A stretch of 5,363 nt of DNA, taken from JBHEPS01 sp046261635 (GTDB taxonomy: Bacteria > Acidobacteriota > Thermoanaerobaculia > Gp7-AA8). Made by a program: the position numbers and the translations under genes. Under the pieces are notes generated by a model. It saw nothing but the letters and a program-made list of their open reading frames with translations. It was not told the DNA's origin and did not search any database. The stretch spans positions 1-5,363 of the forward strand of contig JBHEOL010000012.1 of NCBI GenBank assembly GCA_046261635.1, in the 5' to 3' direction. This document shows, in pieces, positions 1-4,003 of the stretch (positions are counted from its first letter, which is position 1; the number at the start of each line of letters is the position of its first letter).

Positions 1-603
1 GAATGAGGGTTTCGATCTCGACCGGCGTGCGGCCGTCGTAGCGGATGGTGACCTGCGACTTGCCGTCGGGGCGGAGGCCCGGGATGGCGCCGCTCTCGCG
101 CGCGCGGTCGAGACCGGCGGCCATCTGGTGCGCGAGGTGAATCGGGAGCGGCATCAGGCTTCTGGTCTGGTCGCATGCGTAACCGAACATGAGGCCCTGA
201 TCGCCGGCACCGCCGTCGTGCACCTGGTTGGCGATCTCGGAACTCTGCTTCTGTACGCGGACGTCGATGCGGCAGCGGTCGTCGAAGCCGAGGGCCGGAT
301 CGGTGTAGCCGAGGGTGCGGATGACGGAGCGGGCGAGGGCCTCGAAATCGACGGCGGACCAGGGGCGGGAGGCCGCGTACTCGCCCGCGATGAGAAGGTA
401 ATCTCGGGTGGCGAGCGTCTCGATCGCGCAGCGGACGCCCGCCGGAACCGGGTCGTCCGCCAGCAGCGCGTCGAGGATCGCGTCGGAGACCTGATCGCAG
501 AGCTTATCGGGATGACCGGCGGCGACGGACTCGGATGAGAAGAGAATCTCGTGTCGGTTCGAGCTCTCGTCGCTACCGGCCTCTGAGCGATTGTCACCGT
601 CAT
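1..603 (-). CDS. metK: S-adenosylmethionine synthetase, N-terminal half (partial, runs off the window; start region out of frame)
   Basis: MetK makes S-adenosylmethionine from ATP and methionine in the cytoplasm. About 185 residues of recognisable MetK are visible, roughly half of the usual ~385-400, and the frame runs off the left edge. Diagnostic motifs on the minus strand are FSSESVAAGHPDKLCDQVSD near the start, DVRVQKQSSEIANQV, the signature GAGDQGLMFGYA (about 173-210), and RPDGKSQVTI. The MetK frame is open upstream to a stop at 778-776. Its only ATG/GTG/TTG is a GTG at 757, deep inside the preceding gene, so an unlikely start. The ATG at 603-601 overlaps the upstream stop as ATGA and has GAGAGGAAAA just ahead, but it lies one frame off. 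One base missing soon after that ATG would restore a normal gene. Last visible gene of a SAM-riboswitch operon. The identity is certain; the exact start is not. Confidence 0.96.
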
Positions 604-1166
604 GAGCTTTTCCTCTCGATCGTGAACATCGAGGTGATGGACTGGTTGCCGATCCGCGTCTCGTAGTGAGAGGACGTGGCGGGCTCGAAGCTCTCGCGGC
701 TCGTGACCTCGAACTCCCGGATGAAGCTGCGGCGCCAGAGGCTCGTGTACACCACACCCTCCCTCTTCTTTCTGCTCACCGCCCATGCTTCGATCTCTTG
801 CTCCGTGGTGAGGTCTACCGGGGCGTACTCGGTGACGCCGACACCAGCCATCGCCTTCCAGCAGTAGAAGGGACCCTTCCAGTCGGCGACCCACTGGCGA
901 TCCGCGGTTTCGCGGGCGCGCTGCTCCTCTTCCGCCCAGCGCCTCTCGAGCTCGTCGAGCGCGTGCTGAAGCGCGGCCGGGTCGAGCTCCAGGACCGGCG
1001 CGATACGGTCGAGCAGCTTGCGATCGAAACCGCCCCGCTCCAGGTCCGCGAGCTTCCAGGCTTTCGCTCGCCGCATGCCGATGGCCTCGGCAAGACCCCC
1101 GAAGCTCCACCCTCTCGATTCGCGCGCGATGCGCAGCAGATCTCCAAGGGGATCGTTCGTCGTCAT
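600..1166 (-). CDS. XRE-type helix-turn-helix protein, 188 aa, in the metK operon
   Basis: Probable DNA-binding regulator. Residues about 5-60 have the layout of an XRE/Cro-CI domain: GDLLRIARESRGWSFGGLAEAIGM is helix 1 plus the start of the helix-turn-helix, followed by LADLERGGFDRKLLDRIAPVLELDPAAL. A charged helical stretch (LDELERRWAEEEQRARET, about 71-88) links this to a C-terminal part of about 95 residues rich in Trp and Tyr (WVADWKGPFYCWKAMAG and onward) that I do not recognise. The ATG has a strong AAGGAGGA site 4 bases upstream. The gene begins 13 bp after the preceding stop, and its TGA overlaps an ATG at 603 (ATGA), which suggests translational coupling to metK. Position suggests a role linked to methionine or SAM metabolism, but the DNA target and ligand are unknown. 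The HTH call is good; the function is inference. Confidence 0.85.
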   Translation of the reverse strand: MTTNDPLGDLLRIARESRGWSFGGLAEAIGMRRAKAWKLADLERGGFDRKLLDRIAPVLELDPAALQHALDELERRWAEEEQRARETADRQWVADWKGPFYCWKAMAGVGVTEYAPVDLTTEQEIEAWAVSRKKREGVVYTSLWRRSFIREFEVTSRESFEPATSSHYETRIGNQSITSMFTIERKSS

Positions 1167-1179
1167 GAGTTCCTCCTTC

Positions 1180-1494
1180 TCAGTGACTGAAATCGTGATC
1201 GCCAGCCTCGGCGAGCAGCTCTTCGGCGTGCGATGGTGCGGCCTCGGCGCCTTCGGCGTCGTGAGCCACGTCTTCCCTCACGAGATGCGCGGCGGTGACG
1301 ATCAGGAATGCCTCGCCTTCCGCGTGGTCGACGAGCGCGTCGATCAGCGCGTGACGAACGCTTTTCGGCATCTCGCGGAGTTGCGCGAAGACGCTGAATG
1401 GCTGGCGCCAGTCCAGACCGGAGTTGTGAAGTGCCTGAAGAAGGCAGTCGACGCAGTCGACACTGACGGGGGTGACCTGAAACGGTTCGCTCAC
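1180..1494 (-). CDS. Hypothetical protein, 104 aa, first gene of the SAM-riboswitch/metK operon
   Basis: I do not recognise this protein. It starts at GTG (1494-1492), six bases after an AAGGAG ribosome-binding site (1506-1501), the best start available in the frame. The N-terminal part contains a CVDC pair (VSVDCVDCLLQALHNSGLDW, about residues 11-30). The middle is a predicted amphipathic helical region (MPKSVRHALIDALVDHAEGE), and the C-terminal tail is acidic and rich in Ala, Glu and His, ending in HDFSH. There is no signal peptide or membrane segment, so it is probably cytoplasmic. It ends 13 bp before the HTH gene on the same strand, so the two are likely co-transcribed. The CxxC could bind metal, but a single pair is weak evidence. 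Operon position and a good RBS support it as a real gene. Confidence 0.72.
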   Translation of the reverse strand: MSEPFQVTPVSVDCVDCLLQALHNSGLDWRQPFSVFAQLREMPKSVRHALIDALVDHAEGEAFLIVTAAHLVREDVAHDAEGAEAAPSHAEELLAEAGDHDFSH

Positions 1495-1644
1495 GAGGAT
1501 CTCCTTTCGAGGAAGGACGGAACGAGGGAAGGGTGCGCGATGCGCGGCGTGGCGTGGAGAGAGCTACGCCCGGGAAGGGCGTTGCGTGTGAGATCGCCGC
1601 GATGGGCGAGGTTCGTGGTGGGCACCGCATTTGTTTTGCCTCCT
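1495..1644 (-). promoter_or_regulatory. Riboswitch expression platform / operon leader
   Basis: This 150-base leader joins the aptamer to the first operon gene. On the minus strand, ACGCCC (1582-1577) can pair with GGGCGT (1571-1566). That GGCGT can instead pair with ACGCC at 1555-1551 or 1550-1546, giving mutually exclusive hairpins, as expected of a switching platform. No run of T follows either hairpin, so a classical intrinsic terminator is not seen. The Shine-Dalgarno AAGGAG (1506-1501) lies largely within a small local hairpin, TCCT-CGAA-AGGA (1513-1502), compatible with control at translation initiation. The pairing is seen in sequence; the mechanism is inference. Confidence 0.5.
1501..1506 (-). 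promoter_or_regulatory. Ribosome-binding site of the 104-aa ORF
   Basis: AAGGAG, six bases before the GTG at 1494. It decides the start of this gene and sits inside the short TCCT-CGAA-AGGA hairpin. Confidence 0.75.
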
Positions 1645-1752
1645 GGCCGCATCCCCGAGGAGTCACTCCCCCCCCGGGAGGCACCGTGCCCGCGGTTTGA
1701 GGGGGGCCGGTTGCCGGCGTTCGTGGCCTCCGAACGCTCTCTTGATGCCGCG
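1645..1752 (-). ncRNA. SAM riboswitch aptamer (SAM-I clan; SAM-I or SAM-I/IV type) ahead of the metK operon
   Basis: Read on the minus strand, this has the ordered core of the SAM-I/SAM-IV clan: ATCAAGAGAG (1746-1737), then P2 as GCGTTCG (1737-1731) pairing perfectly with CGAACGC (1723-1717), then CGGCAACC (about 1716-1709), then CAAACCGCGG, then CGGTGCC (about 1687-1681). The P2 loop GGAGGC (1731-1726) is exactly complementary to GCCTCC (1682-1677), the position of the clan's conserved pseudoknot. A P4-like hairpin GGGGAG-TGA-CTCCTC follows (1671-1657). P1 closes with GCATC (1748-1744) on GATGC (1653-1649). The CAAACCGCGG segment resembles SAM-IV, while the extra hairpin before the P1 3' strand resembles SAM-I, so the exact subclass is open. 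It senses SAM, the MetK product, and lies in the leader of the metK operon. Confidence 0.87.
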
Positions 1753-1757
1753 ATCCC

Positions 1758-1774
1758 GTCCGGCTCAGCCGGAC
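1758..1774. repeat. Perfect 7-bp hairpin just upstream of the riboswitch
   Basis: GTCCGGC and GCCGGAC flank a 3-base loop. It lies immediately 5' of P1 in the metK operon transcript if the promoter is further right. No T tract follows on either strand. It could be an extra helix of the leader or a short intergenic inverted repeat; a similar GGACCGGC/GCCGGTCC hairpin occurs at 2651-2669. Confidence 0.45.
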
Positions 1775-1912
1775 CGTCGCGTGACGAGTCTATCGCATGA
1801 CAATGGTCGGGGACTTCGGTGGGTTGGTCCTGTTGGTTCTGGTCTTCATCAGCTTGCGAGGATGATGACACGGGGGAGTGTCAGATCCTGTCAGTACTGG
1901 TCGGGGCGCGGT

Positions 1913-1946
1913 TGGCCACGGCTGGTGAAGCCAAGCCGTGGCCACA
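1913..1946 (+). repeat. Dispersed repeat module A, copy 1
   Basis: Inverted repeat with 11-bp perfect arms TGGCCACGGCT (1913-1923) and AGCCGTGGCCA (1934-1944) around GGTGAAGCCA. Three further copies lie at 2785, 3554 and, reversed, 5296. Module B follows about 40 bases downstream. It lies in the non-coding interval between the metK-operon leader and the DUF6933-like gene. Confidence 0.9.
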
Positions 1947-1980
1947 TTTGGATCGGCTGGAGTCTCCGGTGCGTCGTTGG

Positions 1981-2060
1981 CTCGAGTTCGCGGTTTGCGA
2001 GGAAAGTGAAAGCGGCGGCTTGGGCCGCCGCACTCCAGAGCCGCCGCCCGGCCCCGCGGC
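1981..2060 (+). repeat. Dispersed repeat module B, copy 1
   Basis: A block of about 75-80 bp: a GTTCGCGGTTTGCGAGGAAA lead-in, AGTGAAA, the 8-bp perfect hairpin GCGGCGGC-TTGG-GCCGCCGC, then ACTCCAGAGCCGCCGCCCGG. It is nearly identical to the block at 2693 and similar to that at 3618. The only open frames through it are low-complexity, so I treat it as non-coding. With copy A1 it forms an A-B pair. Confidence 0.88.
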
Positions 2061-2102
2061 GCGGGTTGACCGGGGGCTGCGCCGGGGTATGAAGAGGTCG
2101 TG

Positions 2103-2618
2103 GTGATTCTTCATGCGACTCGGCGGGCTGCGAAGGCGATCGGGGCGCGGCCGTTTCGCGAGGGGGAGCCGGCCGGGACGAGCCGGCTCGGGAACTGGTA
2201 CGTCAACCTCATCGAGTGGGACGGGCCGAGCTTCTTTCTCTTCACGAGCGAGCGGTCGCTGCTCAGCGTCGTCGTGCCGGCGGATCAAAAGGACCTCCTC
2301 CAGGAGTTCGTCCGGCGGGTCATGAACCTGCTGTCGATGATCGGCGTGCCGGACGAGTCGATCCATCGCGAGCTCGAGCACTTCCGGGATCTCGCGATCG
2401 CGACAACGCGCAGCCGCTCGGTCCTCGGCTCCATGAACGATCTGGCTCTCGGCGTGATTGTCCGGATGGAGCAGGGACCGCACCCGGTCAGCCTTTCGGA
2501 TCTCGAGCTCGAACTGTCGAAGATCCCGATGTCGGCGATCGGGACGCGCGGGCAGCTCGAATATCCGCGCACGGTGGGGCTGGCGCTGATGGGAGTACGG
2601 CGAGACTGGTTGATGTGA
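2103..2618 (+). CDS. DUF6933-like hypothetical protein, 171 aa
   Basis: A complete cytoplasmic-type protein with no signal peptide. The pattern looks like the DUF6933 family from memory: an N-terminal ILHATRRAAKAIG, a central LGNWYVNLIEWDGPSFFLFT (about 30-49), ERSLLSVVVPA, and a C-terminal SRSVLGSMNDLALGVIVRME (about 105-124). No function is known to me for that family, and no catalytic motif stands out. Two GTG codons are adjacent at 2100 and 2103. I chose 2103 because AGAGG at about 2093-2097 sits at a workable distance, whereas it is too close to 2100. The gene stands alone between module B copy 1 and copy 2, with no obvious operon partner. A GC-rich hairpin (2651-2669) follows the stop. 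It is intact and looks protein-like throughout, so it is probably functional. Confidence 0.82.
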   Translation: MILHATRRAAKAIGARPFREGEPAGTSRLGNWYVNLIEWDGPSFFLFTSERSLLSVVVPADQKDLLQEFVRRVMNLLSMIGVPDESIHRELEHFRDLAIATTRSRSVLGSMNDLALGVIVRMEQGPHPVSLSDLELELSKIPMSAIGTRGQLEYPRTVGLALMGVRRDWLM

Positions 2619-2650
2619 GAGCGCGGAGATGAGTCCCGCGTCGCGTGACC

Positions 2651-2669
2651 GGACCGGCGCAGCCGGTCC
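2651..2669 (+). repeat. GC-rich hairpin downstream of the DUF6933-like gene
   Basis: GGACCGGC and GCCGGTCC are perfect 8-bp arms around GCA, 33 bases after the stop. It could slow or end transcription, but the bases after it are CTACGGTTG, not a T tract, so an intrinsic terminator is unproven. It sits just left of module B copy 2 and may belong to the repeat cluster. Confidence 0.5.
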
Positions 2670-2692
2670 CTACGGTTGCGGGAGGTCGGTGG

Positions 2693-2772
2693 CGCGATTT
2701 CGTGGTTTGCAGGGAGAGTGAAAGCGGCGGCTTAAGGCCGCCGCACTCCAGAGCCGCCGCCCGGTCCGGCGG
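2693..2772 (+). repeat. Dispersed repeat module B, copy 2
   Basis: Same order as copy 1: a GATTTCGTGGTTTGCAGGGA lead-in, AGTGAAA, the hairpin GCGGCGGC-TTAAG-GCCGCCGC, and ACTCCAGAGCCGCCGCCCGG. The stretch from AGTGAAA onward differs from copy 1 mainly in the hairpin loop. Here module A lies downstream of B (2785), opposite to the A-B order at the other two sites. Confidence 0.88.
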
Positions 2773-2784
2773 GGATTCAGGCGA

Positions 2785-2817
2785 GCCACGGCTGGTGGAG
2801 CCAAGCCGTGGCCACAG
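2785..2817 (+). repeat. Dispersed repeat module A, copy 2
   Basis: Arms GCCACGGCT (2785-2793) and AGCCGTGGC (2804-2812), 9 bp perfect, followed by CACAG. Its right end abuts the broken toxin reading frame that starts at 2878 on the minus strand, so the repeat boundary coincides with loss of the toxin body. Confidence 0.9.
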
Positions 2818-2878
2818 GGGGAGACAACATGACGATTTGCTGGCGCGCGTGGGGCCGAACGACGATGCGATGAGTCAC
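2818..2878 (-). pseudogene. Truncated RelE/ParE-type toxin, N-terminal remnant only
   Basis: Directly after the antitoxin, a frame opens with GTG (2878-2876) that overlaps the antitoxin TGA as GTGA, the usual coupling of such pairs. It reads M-THRIVVRPHARQQIVML, which resembles the first beta strand and helix of ParE/RelE toxins (typically a basic VxxRPxAxxxL start). After about 16-18 codons it runs into module A copy 2 and continues only as repeat-derived residues. The remaining ~75-80 residues, including the catalytic or gyrase-contact region, are absent: left of the repeats is the DUF6933-like gene. This suggests deletion or replacement of the toxin body. The short length makes the homology call tentative; antitoxin context and GTGA overlap support it. 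Confidence 0.55.
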
Positions 2879-3090
2879 TCTTTCTCAAATGCCTCGCGCT
2901 CGACCTCTTCCCACGGGATGCTGCTTGCGGGATCGCGACGATGTTCGGCGAGCTGGCGTTCGAGCTCACGCTCGAGCTCAGGCGATACCGGAAGAAGCTC
3001 CGGGTCGTCGAGGATGGACTCCCAGATCTGGCCGACGAGCTGAAGGCGCTCCGACACGGGCAGGTTACGTATGTCCGCGATGTCTTTCAT
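2875..3090 (-). CDS. Addiction-module component family antitoxin, 71 aa (apparently orphaned)
   Basis: A small, complete protein of the size and layout of the 'putative addiction module component' antitoxins (Unstab_antitox / TIGR02574-like family). The N-terminal MKDIADIRNLPVSERLQLVG is followed by QIWESILDDPE, a charged helical middle with PELERELERQLAEHRRDP, and the family-typical end SSIPWEEVEREAFEKE (W at about 60). Such proteins neutralise a RelE/ParE-type toxin encoded just downstream and usually repress their own promoter. Here only the first codons of a toxin remain, so this copy is probably an orphan. No Shine-Dalgarno precedes the ATG. A TAGAAT sits six bases before the ATG, which could give a leaderless transcript. 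The frame is intact. Confidence 0.87.
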   Translation of the reverse strand: MKDIADIRNLPVSERLQLVGQIWESILDDPELLPVSPELERELERQLAEHRRDPASSIPWEEVEREAFEKE

Positions 3091-3105
3091 GGTGTGATTC
3101 TACAA
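3091..3105 (-). promoter_or_regulatory. Possible -10 element (TAGAAT) of the antitoxin, leaderless
   Basis: On the minus strand TTGTAGAATCACACC directly precedes the ATG. TAGAAT matches the -10 consensus at 5 of 6 positions and would place the transcript start at or near the A of ATG. No convincing -35 is visible, and no Shine-Dalgarno lies in the gap. Confidence 0.35.
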
Positions 3106-3176
3106 CCGCGTCGGGGGATGATCCCTTTCCGGGATTTTTCCGGGTTCGTTCAGGTCGTCAGCCGGATCCTCTCATT

Positions 3177-3506
3177 TGGACGATCTGCGGGGTGCGGATC
3201 TTCAGCGAGGAGGGGCGCACGGTCCCGAGGCTGCGCACATCGTGCCGTGGGCAAAGTCGAAGGACGACTCGCCGCAGAACGGGCTGTCGCTCTGCCGGCT
3301 GTGCCACTGGAGCTTCGATGCGGGGATGCTCGGCGTGAACGAGGAGTACGTGGTGCTGGCGTCGCCGGCGGATGAATCGCGATCGGAATCATCCGGGGGT
3401 GCTGTCGATCGTGGCGGGGCGGGAGATGATTCGGCCGGAGCTCGAGGCGCTGTGGCCGGGGAGGGACCGGTTGGAGTGGCATCGGCGGAGCGTGTTTCTG
3501 GCGTGA
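3177..3506 (+). pseudogene. HNH endonuclease remnant, N-terminally truncated with two frameshifts
   Basis: Three segments in alternating frames join into one HNH nuclease C-terminal half. Segment 1 (about 3177-3232) reads WTICGVRIFSEEGRTVP. Segment 2 (about 3233-3372), in another frame, carries the HNH core EAAHIVPWAKSKD, NGLSLCRLCHWSFDAGMLGV, then NEEYVVLAS. Segment 3 (about 3374-3506), back in the first frame, reads MNRDRNHPGVLSIVAGREMI and ends RLEWHRRSVFLA-stop, like the usual end of this family. One base appears missing near 3232 and one extra near 3373. The metal/catalytic His residues (AAHI, CHWSFD) are present. The first Cys of the usual CxxCG appears as Trp. Nothing upstream encodes an N-terminal domain. 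Either a decayed gene or two uncorrected indels in a gene that is truncated anyway. Confidence 0.8.
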
Positions 3507-3553
3507 AGGGGTGGGAGCGGATGCGCTCGGCGGCATTGTTCGCGGCGCGATCT

Positions 3554-3586
3554 GCCACGGCTGGTGAAGCCAAGCCGTGGCCACAG
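3554..3586 (+). repeat. Dispersed repeat module A, copy 3
   Basis: Arms GCCACGGCT (3554-3562) and AGCCGTGGC (3573-3581), then CACAG. The internal sequence is identical to copy 1. It begins 48 bases after the HNH remnant and is followed at about 30 bases by module B copy 3. The spacer shares CGGCTGGAGT with the A1-B1 spacer. Confidence 0.9.
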
Positions 3587-3617
3587 GGAGCGGCTGGAGT
3601 GGCATCGGCACCGTCGA

Positions 3618-3705
3618 CGCGATTTCGCGCTTTGCGACGAAAGTGAAAGCGGCGGCTTGGGCCTGGCTTGGGCCGCCGCACTTCCAAAGCCACCGCCCGC
3701 CCGGC
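3618..3705 (+). repeat. Dispersed repeat module B, copy 3 (with internal duplication)
   Basis: Starts GCGATTTCGCGCTTTGCGAC, then AGTGAAAGCGGCGGC as in the other copies. An extra 11-base tandem repeat of GGCTTGGGCCT (about 3654-3674) precedes GCCGCCGCACTTCCAAAGCC. It is more diverged at its right end than copies 1 and 2. Confidence 0.85.
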
Positions 3706-3743
3706 GAGCGCGGTCGGGGGAAGGAAACCGATTCCGGTCATCG

Positions 3744-3811
3744 CATTTTGAGGTTCTTCGGCCGAGGCGCCGTTTGCGGTTGTGCGCGGCTGTCGCTGCG
3801 GTCTCAGAATG
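3744..3811. repeat. Short element with near-perfect terminal inverted repeats
   Basis: CATTTTGAG (3744-3752) and CTCAGAATG (3803-3811) are inverted repeats matching at 8 of 9 positions, with GTTCTTCGG just inside the left end. The minus-strand reading, CATTCTGAG to GAAGAACCTC, resembles a common bacterial intergenic repeat of the type CATTCTGAG...GAAGAATCTC that I know from many genomes. No protein is encoded. Confidence 0.55.
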
Positions 3812-3913
3812 ACGGGCGCGATAAAGCTCGGCGTCATGGCGACCCCATGCACACGCAGCGGTGATTGTGCACATAGGAATCGAGATGCTCCCGGGCGCAC
3901 GCTACGCGGTACT

Positions 3914-3936
3914 CGCGACTGCGCCCATCAGTCGCG
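3914..3936 (+). repeat. Perfect 8-bp hairpin upstream of the secreted-protein gene
   Basis: CGCGACTG (3914-3921) and CAGTCGCG (3929-3936) flank a 7-base loop, followed by CCTTCTGTCTCC. It could be a weak terminator for transcription entering from the left, or part of the leader of the gene at 4004. The rest of 3812-3988 shows no gene I can support; an open frame running in from 3782 lacks an RBS and a protein-like sequence. Confidence 0.45.
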
Positions 3937-3988
3937 CCTTCTGTCTCCGTACTCGATCTTCTGCGAACGGAGACCCCACCCGACCCTC

Positions 3989-3996
3989 AAAAGGAG
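3989..3996 (+). promoter_or_regulatory. Ribosome-binding site of the secreted protein
   Basis: AAAAGGAG, seven bases before the GTG at 4004. It fixes the start there rather than at upstream codons of the same frame, consistent with the signal peptide beginning immediately afterwards. Confidence 0.85.
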
Positions 3997-4003
3997 AAGA
4001 CTC

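Noticed and set aside
580..610. Programmed -1 frameshift in metK from ATG 603
   Set aside because: No X-XXY-YYZ slippery heptamer is found in the ATG frame between 603 and 545, and no clear downstream stimulator was noted.
154..1110. 318-aa minus-strand frame across metK and the HTH gene
   Set aside because: Arg/Ser/Pro-rich shadow of two real genes in other frames. Only its internal ATG at 603 is of interest, as the displaced metK start.
666..1190. 174-aa plus-strand frame opposite the HTH gene
   Set aside because: Antisense shadow; the minus strand here carries a recognisable HTH domain with a strong RBS.
1018..1800. 260-aa plus-strand frame
   Set aside because: It runs antisense through the small ORF, the leader and the riboswitch, with no RBS or protein-like domain.
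1780..1820. Promoter TTGTCA...GATAGACT for the metK operon
   Set aside because: The two hexamers are only a few bases apart and the -10 match is weak; a promoter should lie in about 1775-1880, but I cannot place it.
3202..3900. 232-aa minus-strand frame
   Set aside because: Crosses the HNH remnant and three repeat elements; composition is Arg/Pro/Ala low-complexity, typical of a GC-rich shadow.
3816..3988. Promoter or regulator site (TGTGCACA palindrome at 3866) for the secreted-protein gene
   Set aside because: An 8-base palindrome is expected by chance at this scale and no convincing -35/-10 pair accompanies it.
3782..4003. Upstream extension of the secreted protein to residue -74
   Set aside because: No RBS at the upstream starts, and the sequence reads through a hairpin; the GTG at 4004 has AAAAGGAG and begins a clean signal peptide.
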